A stretch of DNA of 64,000 nt from Lewinellaceae bacterium (GCA_020636255.1 JACJYE010000005.1:310001-374000); one strand, 5' to 3'. Numbered from the stretch's first letter, positions 43,783 to 51,704 are shown. Notes: generated by a model not told the origin, from the sequence alone. Numbers and translations are program-made.

Positions 43783-44646
43783 ATGAAAAAAGTCTTTCTA
43801 CCACTCAGCGCACTGTTCCTGCTTTTGTTCTTTGCGCAGGGCCTCAATGGCCAGATCCGCACGCCGGCGCCCAGCCCTGGCGCTGAGCTGAAACAAGCGG
43901 TTGGCCTCACTGATGTTACGATCGTTTATTCCCGCCCTGGCGTGAAAGGCCGCACGATCTTTTCCGCCGATGGTCTTGTGCCTTTCGGCAAACCCTGGCG
44001 CCTGGGTGCTAACTCCGCCACCAAATTCTCTTTCAGCGAAAATGTAAAGGTAGGTGGCAAGGATCTGAAGTCCGGCGACTATGCTGTATTGGCCACCCCC
44101 GGCGCCACGGAGTGGAAATTCATGTTCTACCCCTACGAGAGCAGCAACTGGTCTGCCTATGTTGACAAGGACCCCACGGTGACTGTAACGGCCAAGCCCG
44201 CTACCTGGGAATACAACGTGGAGTCCATGCTGTTCCTGATCAACGACGTGACGGCCAACGGCGCCAGCATCGACTTCTTTTGGGAGAAAACGGCAGTGAG
44301 CATTCCCCTGGAAGTCAATACAGAAGAACAGGTTATGGCCTCTATCAGCAAGGTGATGAACGGCCCTACGGAAAATGACTACTACAGTGCCGCCGTGTAT
44401 TACCACGATACCGGCAAAGACCTCAAGCAGGCTATGGAATGGATCGACAAAGCGACTTCGGGTAGCGAGCCCCGATTCTGGCAGGTGCGCCGAAAGGCCC
44501 TCATCTATGCCGATGCCGGCAAAACCGAAGAAGCTATCAAAGCCGCTAAACAATCGATGGAACTAGCTGAAAAAGCCGGCAACGAAGAATACGTGCGCAT
44601 GAACAAGAAGTCCATCGAAGAATGGACTGCCATGAAGAAAAAATAA
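43783..44646 (+). CDS. DUF2911 protein with C-terminal helical repeat
   Basis: A 287-residue exported protein. Signal peptide MKKVFLPLSALFLLLFFAQGLNGQ. The DUF2911 domain (about 30-170) shows the family pattern: SPGAELKQAVGLTDVTIVYSRPGVKGR, VPFGKPWRLGANSATKFSFSENV, YAVLATPGATEWKFMFYP and IDFFWEKTAVSIPLEV. The last 100 residues form a TPR-like helical pair (AMEWIDKATSGSEPRFWQVRRKALIYADAGKTEEAIKAAKQSMELA). DUF2911 is confined mainly to Bacteroidota and its function is unknown. The stop is followed after 12 bases by the palindromic element at 44659, which could end the transcript. Confidence 0.85.
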   Translation: MKKVFLPLSALFLLLFFAQGLNGQIRTPAPSPGAELKQAVGLTDVTIVYSRPGVKGRTIFSADGLVPFGKPWRLGANSATKFSFSENVKVGGKDLKSGDYAVLATPGATEWKFMFYPYESSNWSAYVDKDPTVTVTAKPATWEYNVESMLFLINDVTANGASIDFFWEKTAVSIPLEVNTEEQVMASISKVMNGPTENDYYSAAVYYHDTGKDLKQAMEWIDKATSGSEPRFWQVRRKALIYADAGKTEEAIKAAKQSMELAEKAGNEEYVRMNKKSIEEWTAMKKK

Positions 44647-44658
44647 TTCGGGACATAG

Positions 44659-44780
44659 TGGTGTTCAAAAAATAAATTGCCGCTTTGCATTTCGGTGATC
44701 AGGTTGGCCCTCCAGCCATTCCAGCGGCTTTCGGCCTGTGCCTGATCACCGAAAACGGCAACTTATTTTTTGAGGATTCC
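44659..44780. repeat. 122-bp palindromic element, copy 1
   Basis: The ends GTGTTCAAAAAATAAATTGC and GCAACTTATTTTTTGAGG are inverted repeats. Inside, TTCGGTGATCAGG and CCTGATCACCGAA form a second perfect inverted repeat, and a central CCAGCCATTCCAGCGGCT segment separates them. The copy at 49165 is the same element in the opposite orientation: aligned end to end the two differ at scattered bases only. It contains no ORF. It could be a non-autonomous MITE-like or REP-like element. Confidence 0.85.
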
Positions 44781-44863
44781 ATAATGCCTGAGCGTTAACA
44801 TGAGCCATCCCGAATTCTAGCAATTGTACCTGCGGCGAACCCAAGGTGGTGGCGCCAGGCACA

Positions 44864-44986
44864 AAATATCGGTAGAAGTGGCGCCAACCAGAGCCTTTAG
44901 GTACGGGATATACGTTCGGCTCGGTGCATTTATGCCGTACCTCACGGCACGGTAACCAGCTTTTGGGTATCCTTCTACCGATATTT
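44864..44986. repeat. 123-bp inverted-repeat element of a third type
   Basis: AAATATCGGTAGAAG and CTTCTACCGATATTT are perfect 15-bp inverted repeats flanking about 93 bp. Nested dyads (GGTACGG/CCGTACC, and CCGTACCTCACGGCACGG) fill the interior. No similarity to the other two repeat families. Only one copy is in the window, so whether it is mobile or a folded RNA is open. Confidence 0.7.
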
Positions 44987-45002
44987 CACCCCTAAAGGGG
45001 TG
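44987..45002. terminator. small perfect hairpin CACCCCT/AGGGGTG
   Basis: A 7-bp stem with a 2-nt loop, immediately after the 15-bp arm of the third element and downstream of the convergent reverse-strand gene's stop. There is no T run on either side, so a terminator role is weak. Confidence 0.3.
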
Positions 45003-45031
45003 GTGGAGTGTTCCTGTTTTGAATGCATCCC

Positions 45032-45045
45032 TCCAAACAAGCTCT
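45032..45045 (-). repeat. reverse-orientation repeat arm next to a stop codon
   Basis: TCCAAACAAGCTCT is an exact right arm, seven bases beyond the stop of the reverse-strand lipoprotein gene. It completes a 400-bp intergenic stretch (44647-45052) that consists mostly of repeats. Confidence 0.72.
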
Positions 45046-45052
45046 TAAGGCC

Positions 45053-46549
45053 TTACTGATACTCAAAACACCCGATATCCGGCGCGGCCTGGTCGCGGGC
45101 ATTGCCTTCCAGGTCGATGGGGATGGAGGGGATGGGTATAGCCAGGCCTTCGGCGATGGATAACGTATCGAGGTGGTAGTCATCTTCATTAAGGTTGGCA
45201 AAAAGGGCGTCGTCGCGGGTGCCGTTGATACAGTTGACGCATTGGTTGCCGAAAAAGCCGGCGTACAGGCCGTCCTGTTGCTGGAGCAGGGCCTCGACTT
45301 TTACGATGCAGTTTTCGAAATGCACATCAAAGTAGCCAGGGTCCTGCCCTGCATAGAGGTCGCTCAGTTGGACTTCGTCGCGGCGGGACCCAAAAAAGAT
45401 ACAGTTGCGGAAGTTGGCGCTCAGTGGTGCGTCACGCAGGATCTGGCAGCTCAGGAAATCGTCGTAGCAATAGAAGTTGCTCATGCTGATAGCGGAGGCG
45501 TCGACGCCATAGCTGGCCACAGTGCAATAAGCGAAATCATAGATCCCTCCCTGAATGAGCTGGATAGAAGTGGACTGGTTGTTGTACACCAGGCAATTTT
45601 CCAGCCTGATCTTACTGTGGAACCCGATCAGCCCGCTGCTATTGGTATTGTAGAACTGGCTGTTGTTGGCTGAGAACTCGCCCAGAGAGTCCACATAAAC
45701 CGAAAAGATGGAGTTGCGCACTGTCGTAAAGTCCATTTTGTTCCCTTTACTTCCCTTGCCGATGATGATGCCCTGCCACTGGCCCGGTGCATCCTGGAAG
45801 TCCTCCTCCAGCCGGTCGCCCTGGACGATGATGGGGTGTTCCTGGCTTCCGTTCAGCCTGATGCTCCCATTCTGCAGCGTATAGATGATGCCATCATTGT
45901 AGATTCCGAACAAGTCGTTTTTTGCCACGCCGCCATGCACGTAAATTTGTGTGCCGGCCATGACCTCCAGCGCGCAGCTATCGATCAGCAGGACGCCATA
46001 GATGACGTAGGGCTTGGGGTCGTCCCAAACCAGTGTGCCATTGTTGCAGGACAGCAAAACAGGTACGCCCCGGTTGAAGCGGCTGGGAAAGTAGTTGGCG
46101 TTTTGCCCCCAGGCTTCCAGCTTAACTCCTTGTTGTTTGCCCTGGGTTTCGAACAGGATCTCATCATCGATGACGAAAGGGCTGGCCGATAGTGGCTGAT
46201 CGGGGTCGATGGTCACTTCCACGAAGACGTAGATGCTGTCATTTGCCCATATTTCGACGTCTTCCACCTCATCGCCAGGCACGCCGTCGACATTCATCCT
46301 GAACTTTCCACTTTCGTTGCCGGCCAGGCGTACTTTCCCGATGCGCACGGGCCGGTTATTGTGGTTGTACACCTTAAAAGAGCGTGTGGCAGAGCCCAAT
46401 TCGGTAAAAACGGTATCGAACAGCAGGGTATCCACCGAGAATTCCAGGTCGAAGCTGCCATCGGTAATGAAGTTGTCTTCATCTTCACAAGCGGTAAACG
46501 CCAGCGCCAGTGTTAACAGGCCCATAGGCCAAAATAGAGCGTATCTCAT
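45053..46549 (-). CDS. lipoprotein with parallel beta-helix (choice-of-anchor Q type)
   Basis: A 498-residue protein. MRYALFWPMGLLTLALAFTAC is a lipoprotein signal. Residues about 35-150 form an Ig-like module (DTLLFDTVFTELGSATRSFKVYNHNNRPVRIGKVRL). From about residue 165 comes a right-handed parallel beta-helix with short turns (RLEEDFQDAPGQWQGIIIGKGSKGNKMDFTTVRNSIFSVYV, NNSQFYNTNSSGLIGFHSKIRLENCLVYNN). The end, DQAAPDIGCFEYQ, is the choice-of-anchor Q motif. This architecture is widespread in Bacteroidota surface lipoproteins; beta-helices often bind or cut polysaccharides, but no catalytic residues can be named. Confidence 0.82.
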   Translation of the reverse strand: MRYALFWPMGLLTLALAFTACEDEDNFITDGSFDLEFSVDTLLFDTVFTELGSATRSFKVYNHNNRPVRIGKVRLAGNESGKFRMNVDGVPGDEVEDVEIWANDSIYVFVEVTIDPDQPLSASPFVIDDEILFETQGKQQGVKLEAWGQNANYFPSRFNRGVPVLLSCNNGTLVWDDPKPYVIYGVLLIDSCALEVMAGTQIYVHGGVAKNDLFGIYNDGIIYTLQNGSIRLNGSQEHPIIVQGDRLEEDFQDAPGQWQGIIIGKGSKGNKMDFTTVRNSIFSVYVDSLGEFSANNSQFYNTNSSGLIGFHSKIRLENCLVYNNQSTSIQLIQGGIYDFAYCTVASYGVDASAISMSNFYCYDDFLSCQILRDAPLSANFRNCIFFGSRRDEVQLSDLYAGQDPGYFDVHFENCIVKVEALLQQQDGLYAGFFGNQCVNCINGTRDDALFANLNEDDYHLDTLSIAEGLAIPIPSIPIDLEGNARDQAAPDIGCFEYQ

Positions 46550-46773
46550 GTCCGTTTTTTCTGCCTGAAAAAATACAATGGCCGCCGGGGCGGTTCATTT
46601 TGCGGCCTAAAAATAATATTATCCTGCGGTACTTGATGGAAATCTTCCTGACAGTCTTGTTGTTATCCTTTTAAGGGAGAGCTATAGAAGCGCAATGGCC
46701 GGTGCTGTATTGAATTAGCGAAGGGAACCTTCAAATGTTGAGGGTGGAAAGATAAAATTGTATATATTTCTCC

Positions 46774-46781
46774 TACCTTTG
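46774..46781 (+). promoter_or_regulatory. -7 element ahead of the glycosyltransferase genes
   Basis: TACCTTTG matches TAnnTTTG. Transcription would begin near 46787, giving a leader of about 17 nt before the TTG start at 46804. A TTG lies only 13 bases upstream, closer than the usual -33 spacing. Confidence 0.45.
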
Positions 46782-46803
46782 CAATGCAAAACTGCCAGGG
46801 CCA

Positions 46804-47511
46804 TTGGATAAAGCGGTAATTGACGTCATCATTCCAGCCTTCAACGAAGAGCAGCCGATAGGGCTTGTCCTGAGAGAAATTCCGTGGGAGGCTGTTCGGG
46901 AAGTTGTCGTTTGTAACAACGCCAGCACAGACCGGACGGCCGAAGTAGCGAAAGCGGGCGGGGCTACGGTGCTTTACGAAGCGCGGAAAGGTTATGGCAA
47001 TGCATGCCTGAAGGGAATTGAATATTTAGTACAGAAACCAGCCAGCGAAAAGCCGGACATCGTCGTTTTTATGGATGCCGACTACTCCGATTTTCCCGAT
47101 GAACTGCCCAGTTTGGTAAACCCCATCATAGAAGAAAGCTACGACCTGGCTATAGGGTCGAGAACCCTTGGCCGGCGGCAGAGGGGCGCTCTGCTGCCGC
47201 AACAATTATTTGGTAACTGGTTAGCAACTACTCTCATCCGGCTTTTTTACAACTACCATTTTACAGACCTGGGGCCTTTCCGGGCTATCCGGTTTGATAA
47301 ACTGCTCGCTTTGAAAATGAAAGACAGGAATTACGGCTGGACCGTAGAGATGCAGGTCAAAGCGGCAAAAAAAAAATATCGCTGTATCGAGGTTCCGGTG
47401 CGTTACCGAAAGCGGGTTGGCCTGTCTAAGGTATCAGGGACAGTGCGTGGGACGATACTGGCGGGATACAAAATATTGTGGACGATTATTAAATTGCTTT
47501 ATCGGGCCTGA
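46804..47511 (+). CDS. family 2 glycosyltransferase, dolichyl-phosphate-mannose-synthase-like
   Basis: A 235-residue cytoplasmic GT-A enzyme. VIDVIIPAFNEEQPIGLVLREIP, VVVCNNASTDRTAEVA, the DxD-type VVFMDADYSDFPDELP and RTLGRRQRGALLPQQLFGNWLATTLIRL (the DPMS-like acceptor region) are clear. GPFRAIRFDKLLAL and YGWTVEMQVKA complete the pattern. Such enzymes move a sugar from a nucleotide donor to a polyprenyl phosphate or lipid. The start is TTG: no ATG or GTG is in frame nearby, and the core begins only five residues in. It begins a run of three glycosyltransferase genes in one direction. Confidence 0.88.
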   Translation: MDKAVIDVIIPAFNEEQPIGLVLREIPWEAVREVVVCNNASTDRTAEVAKAGGATVLYEARKGYGNACLKGIEYLVQKPASEKPDIVVFMDADYSDFPDELPSLVNPIIEESYDLAIGSRTLGRRQRGALLPQQLFGNWLATTLIRLFYNYHFTDLGPFRAIRFDKLLALKMKDRNYGWTVEMQVKAAKKKYRCIEVPVRYRKRVGLSKVSGTVRGTILAGYKILWTIIKLLYRA

Positions 47512-47547
47512 CATTACCTCAGGCTCTAATTAACAAAACCCTTTGCA

Positions 47548-49164
47548 ATGACATCTGTGATTGCCTACACGGCTCTGGCCATCTATACGGTGGCACTTTT
47601 GTATATCACCGTGTATTGTTTAATGCAGTTCAACCTGCTGTACCACTACAAGAAGCAAAAGCGCAGGGAAGAAGTGGAAAAAGCGCAAAGCCTTGCTTTT
47701 GAAGCGAGCGGCGTCAATACCCCGCGCAACAAGATGGTGGCGAACGCATACCATCAGAAACACATCCGCGGCGGGCAGGAAGATGCTGAAGTCGGGTTGA
47801 TGGAAGTAGGTGACGGCCTGCAGGCCTATCCCTTCGTTACGGTACAGCTTCCCATTTATAACGAAATGTATGTGATTGAGCGCCTCATCGACTGTATCGC
47901 GGCCTTCGACTACCCCAAAGGCCGTTTCGAGATCCATATCCTGGACGACTCTACGGATGAAACCGTCGGCATCGTAGCGCGCAAGGTTGAGGAATACAAG
48001 GCAAAAGGCCTGCAGATCGAACAGGTCAGGCGCGAAAAACGTCAGGGTTACAAAGCTGGCGCACTGCGCGACGGCATGCAGTATGCCCAGGGAGAGTTCA
48101 TAGCGATCTTCGATGCCGACTTCCTGCCACACCCGGATTTCCTCCTGAAAACCGTGCCTTATTTTGAAGATGATTCGATAGGCGTCGTGCAGACCCGTTG
48201 GGAGCACATCAATGAAGACTATTCGCTGATCACTCGCCTGCAGGCCCTGCAGCTCAACGTGCACTTCACGGTGGAGCAGGCCGGCCGGATGGCGGGCAAC
48301 CTTATGCTGCAGTTCAACGGCACGGCCGGCGTCTGGCGGCGGAAAACCATTGAGGATGCCGGTGGCTGGGAAGCAGATACCCTCACCGAGGACTTCGACC
48401 TCAGCATTCGCGCTCAGCTTAAAGGGTGGAAGATCAAGTATCTGGAGGAGATCGGGTCACCTGCCGAGTTGCCTGCCGAGATGAACAGCTTTAAATCACA
48501 GCAGTACCGTTGGATGAAAGGTGGGGCGGAGACCGCCAAAAAGATGCTACCCACCGTTTGGAGATCTAACCTTGCGCTATGGGAGAAGATGCAGGCCACC
48601 GTCCACCTGCTGGCCAGCTCGATCTTTGCCTTTGTGTTCATCGCCAGTGTTTTCAGCGTACCGCTGCTGTTCTCTTTGAAAGAGCTGATCAATATGGGGT
48701 TCAGCAAAAATTTCTTCGCCTATTTCCTCGCAGGGCTCTTGTCCATTATCGCCGTATATTATGTGGCCAATGTACAGGCTCCTGTGCATAAAGACGAGCC
48801 CTTTAAAAAATCGCTGCTCCGCTTCGTCGGGCTGTTCCCGGTGTTCCTGGCCTTGTCGATGGGCCTGGCCCTGCACAACACGATAGCGGTTCTCGAGGGC
48901 TACAGGGGCAAGAAAACGCCTTTTGTCCGGACGCCGAAGTTCAACATCAAGAACATGCGCGACAGCTTTACGAAGAGCAAGTACCTTAAAAAGGATATTT
49001 CCTGGACAACCATCTTCGAAGGGCTGCTCGCACTGTACTTTTTCGGTGCGGTGATCGGTGGTTTCTATGTACAGAATACGACTTTCCTGGTTTTTCATCT
49101 CATGCTGGCCCTGGGTTACGGGACGATCTTTTTCATCACGCTCCGACACCTGAGCCTGCGGTAA
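47548..49164 (+). CDS. processive family 2 glycosyltransferase (cellulose-synthase-like)
   Basis: A 538-residue inner-membrane enzyme. One N-terminal helix (AYTALAIYTVALLYITVYCLMQF), then a cytoplasmic GT2 domain with VTVQLPIYNEMYVIERLID, HILDDSTDETVG (first Asp), FIAIFDADFLPHPDFL (DxD), TLTEDFDLSIRAQLKGW (TED catalytic base) and QQYRWMKGG (Q/RxxRW product channel). At least four C-terminal helices follow. These motifs fit polymerising or glycolipid-forming GT2 enzymes (CESA/CSL group). No cellulose-specific PilZ domain or cellulase is nearby, so the product is unknown. Stop codon directly abuts a palindromic element. Confidence 0.88.
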   Translation: MTSVIAYTALAIYTVALLYITVYCLMQFNLLYHYKKQKRREEVEKAQSLAFEASGVNTPRNKMVANAYHQKHIRGGQEDAEVGLMEVGDGLQAYPFVTVQLPIYNEMYVIERLIDCIAAFDYPKGRFEIHILDDSTDETVGIVARKVEEYKAKGLQIEQVRREKRQGYKAGALRDGMQYAQGEFIAIFDADFLPHPDFLLKTVPYFEDDSIGVVQTRWEHINEDYSLITRLQALQLNVHFTVEQAGRMAGNLMLQFNGTAGVWRRKTIEDAGGWEADTLTEDFDLSIRAQLKGWKIKYLEEIGSPAELPAEMNSFKSQQYRWMKGGAETAKKMLPTVWRSNLALWEKMQATVHLLASSIFAFVFIASVFSVPLLFSLKELINMGFSKNFFAYFLAGLLSIIAVYYVANVQAPVHKDEPFKKSLLRFVGLFPVFLALSMGLALHNTIAVLEGYRGKKTPFVRTPKFNIKNMRDSFTKSKYLKKDISWTTIFEGLLALYFFGAVIGGFYVQNTTFLVFHLMLALGYGTIFFITLRHLSLR

Positions 49165-49284
49165 GGAATCCTCAAAAAATAAGTTGCCGGCGGTGATCGG
49201 GCGAAGGCCGCTAGCCATTGGAATGGCTGGAGGGCGAGCCTGATCACTGAAACGTTAAGCGGCAACTTATTTTTTGGACACTGC
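49165..49284. repeat. 120-bp palindromic element, copy 2 (opposite orientation)
   Basis: Starts at the base after the TAA stop of the GT2 gene. Ends GGAATCCTCAAAAAATAAG and CGGCAACTTATTTTTTGG are inverted repeats. Its complement aligns along its full length with copy 1: shared blocks include GTGATCAGG, GCCCTCCAGCCATTCCA and GGCAACTTATTTTTTGAGG. It may both terminate the GT2 transcript and separate the genes on either side. Confidence 0.85.
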
Positions 49285-49340
49285 AAAGAGGCGTTTTCAG
49301 CACCATTACCCCGCCTGATATGTTGTAAATTGGCTGGCGC

Positions 49341-50681
49341 ATGGATGTTATGGGTAGAACCGATAATAGCCAGGGTGCCGCCTGGCACTGGGTGGCGGCT
49401 ACTTTGTTCACCGCCTTATGTGTAGCTATTGCCTACACACCCGGGCAGGGTGATTTTTACATCCTTGCGGCCCTGTATGTGCCGGCTTTCCTGCTCTATA
49501 TCTACATATACCAGCGGGTGGACAGCTCTCGGAGCTTCCGGTTCTTCCTGTTGGTGGGGGCCCTGGCCCGCCTGCTCCTGGTGCCCGCGATGCCGCAGTT
49601 GTCCGATGATGTATACCGCTTTATCTGGGATGGGCGCCTCGTTGTGCAGGGTATTAACCCGTTTGCCCACCCGCCGGTTCATTATCTGCTGGCTGCGGCC
49701 AGGCCTGAGGGGTTGAGCCCCGATCTGTATGCCAAGCTGAATTCTCCGGAATATTTCACCATATACCCACCGGTAGCGCAAGGCACTTTCGCACTGGCCT
49801 GTTGGCTTTTTCCGAAAAACATCTGGGGGGCCACGATCGTAATGAAAACCGTATTGCTGGGGTTTGAATTGGGGGCGTTGTGGGTGTTTCCGCGCCTGCT
49901 CAGGCGGCTGGGCCTGCCGGAGAAGCAGGCTTTGTTATATGCACTCAACCCGCTTGTACTGTCCGAAGTGATGGGCAACCTGCATTTCGAAGGGGCGATG
50001 GTATTTTTCCTTTTACTGGCCCTGCTGGCCCTGGCTGCCGGCCGGTGGCGGGCTTCAGCGCTGGCCCTGGCCCTGGCTGTCGCGTCCAAACTATTGCCGC
50101 TGATGTTCTTCCCTTTTCTCATCAGGCGGCTGGGGTGGCGTCGGAGTATCGCTTACTTCAGCATTGTGGGCGCAGTATTGGCCCTGCTCTTTGCACCCTT
50201 GTTCGGCGAAGCGTTCCTGTCTGGGTTCAGCGACAGCCTGGGCCTGTATTTTCGTCGTTTCGAATTCAATGCCAGCGTATATTACCTGTTGCGTTGGCTG
50301 GGTTTCAGGCTAACGGGCTTTAACCTCATAGCCTATCTGGGCCCAGCGCTCGCGCTGGCCGCTCTTTTGGGAATAGCCGGGTTGGCCTTATGGGAAAAAG
50401 GCAGAGATTGGAAAAGCCTGCCGCCCGTGATGCTTCTGGCCATTTGCCTCTATCTGGGCATTAGTACTACGGTGCACCCATGGTATGCAAGCCTTCCCAT
50501 CGCATTAGCGGCCTTGTCGCGCTATCGCTTTCCCATCCTATGGTCCGGGCTGATCTGGTTGACCTATATCAACTATAGCTATACGGAATACCGTGAGAAC
50601 TTGTATGCCGTGGCCCTGGAATACCTGCTGGTGTATAGCGCCGCTGCCTGGGAAGTGAAACGAAGCAGACGTGAATGTTAG
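49341..50681 (+). CDS. polytopic membrane glycosyltransferase (DUF2029/GT87-like)
   Basis: A 446-residue protein with about ten hydrophobic helices. After the first two helices comes LLVPAMPQLSDDVYRFIWDGRLVVQGINPFAHPP, the conserved loop (SDD.YRY.WDG....GINPY) of polyprenyl-phosphate-dependent mannosyl/glucosyltransferases (the acidic pair in SDD is the candidate catalytic site). LNPLVLSEVMGNLHFEGAMVFFLLLALLAL is the next family-typical stretch, and HPWYASLPIALAALSRY near the C-terminus. It could use the lipid-linked sugar made by the upstream DPMS-like enzyme; this is inference from gene order. Start MDVMGRTDN or a GTG/ATG nearby. Its TAG overlaps the convergent rhodanese stop. Confidence 0.82.
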   Translation: MDVMGRTDNSQGAAWHWVAATLFTALCVAIAYTPGQGDFYILAALYVPAFLLYIYIYQRVDSSRSFRFFLLVGALARLLLVPAMPQLSDDVYRFIWDGRLVVQGINPFAHPPVHYLLAAARPEGLSPDLYAKLNSPEYFTIYPPVAQGTFALACWLFPKNIWGATIVMKTVLLGFELGALWVFPRLLRRLGLPEKQALLYALNPLVLSEVMGNLHFEGAMVFFLLLALLALAAGRWRASALALALAVASKLLPLMFFPFLIRRLGWRRSIAYFSIVGAVLALLFAPLFGEAFLSGFSDSLGLYFRRFEFNASVYYLLRWLGFRLTGFNLIAYLGPALALAALLGIAGLALWEKGRDWKSLPPVMLLAICLYLGISTTVHPWYASLPIALAALSRYRFPILWSGLIWLTYINYSYTEYRENLYAVALEYLLVYSAAAWEVKRSRREC

Positions 50682-51007
50682 TTGTTTCCGGGCTTTGCCA
50701 ACTGACGGTTGACAGCGCCCAGGCTGCCGGCATTGTACGCCTCTATACCTTTACTTCTCAGTATCTCGGCTGCAATGCCACTGCGGTTGCCGGAACGGCA
50801 GTATGCGATGATAGGGGCGCGCATCTTCTTAATCTTGCCGATATTATGGGACAGGGATTGAAGTGGAATATTGACGGCTCCTTTTGCGTGGCCCAGGGCA
50901 AACTCCTGAGGCGTACGTACGTCGATCAACTTTCCGCCTTTGGCCATGATAGCTTTTACGTCTACCCCGGGGCCTATACCAATCAGCTTTTGCAAAAATC
51001 TCAGCAT
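50678..51007 (-). CDS. rhodanese-like single-domain protein
   Basis: A 109-residue protein starting MLRFLQKLIGIGPG; an ATG seven codons upstream is a second option. One rhodanese domain: KGGKLIDVRTPQEFALGHAKGAVNIPLQSL and active-site Cys in IIAYCRSGNRSGIAAEILRSKG, where the loop CRSGNRSG is that of small thiosulfate sulfurtransferases. It transfers or carries persulfide sulfur. It is cytoplasmic or weakly anchored (short amphipathic N-terminus). Its stop codon shares bases with the stop of the convergent glycosyltransferase gene. Confidence 0.92.
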   Translation of the reverse strand: MLRFLQKLIGIGPGVDVKAIMAKGGKLIDVRTPQEFALGHAKGAVNIPLQSLSHNIGKIKKMRAPIIAYCRSGNRSGIAAEILRSKGIEAYNAGSLGAVNRQLAKPGNN

Positions 51008-51028
51008 GTTATCTTTTTTAAGGGACAA

Positions 51029-51704
51029 AAATAGGCGGGTAGGACATCATGCTACGTGACCGGCATCACTATAAAAAAAAAGTTGCCAAGGATCGCATGA
51101 ATTATCATACGTATCCCGGCAACCATTCCCCCTTGCTTTTGCATCTTTATGCACTGTCTATGCCCGGCCATTTCCCTTGTGGGAGGCAAATGGACAACAG
51201 TTAGGCCACTGGCGAGGTAGCTACTCGAGCCGGTTGTCCATTATGGAAATGAATGAAACGCGGGAATGCAAAACAATGGCGAACGGGCAGGAAGAACCCG
51301 GCAGGCCATGCAGGCCTGCCAGGTACGTGTTTTTCCATAGTATGTCTGTCCTTGAATGCATGCCGTGTTTATTGTTTGGGCAGAGCGCAGCTATTTTTCT
51401 TTTCAGTATGGCTTTCCGAGGCACTGTCGCTCCATAGTAGCACAAGCATCAGAGCAAAGTTCCGTTTTTTTTTTGAGCAGTCATATTTTGTATAATGAAT
51501 TTAAAATTAACCAAATCATAAAATATTTATTATCATGTAATTTAAAAGCCGAAGGTGGTAGATATATAGCAGATATGTAAAGTTTTGGATGTCACAAATG
51601 TTGGTGTTTTTAATTAAATACCCGCGCGCTGGGCTTAGCCAGAATATTAAGTTTTGAATTCTGTACAAAAAACCGGAAATTTCCGCCGGTTCAAATCCTT
51701 CTTT
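51029..51704. other. gene-free stretch of about 675 bp with two folded segments
   Basis: No conserved ORF. At 51082-51123 GTTGCC...GGCAAC with inner GGAT/ATCC folds into a hairpin; on the reverse strand it is followed by nine T, like an intrinsic terminator, although no reverse-strand gene lies upstream of it. At 51189-51242 the arms AATGGACAAC and GTTGTCCATT (10 bp, perfect) enclose 34 nt containing the palindrome GTAGCTAC. CCAGGCCTGCATGGCCTGCC-like dyads lie near 51300. The last 200 bases are AT rich (promoter of manA). A small RNA on the reverse strand is possible. Confidence 0.4.
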
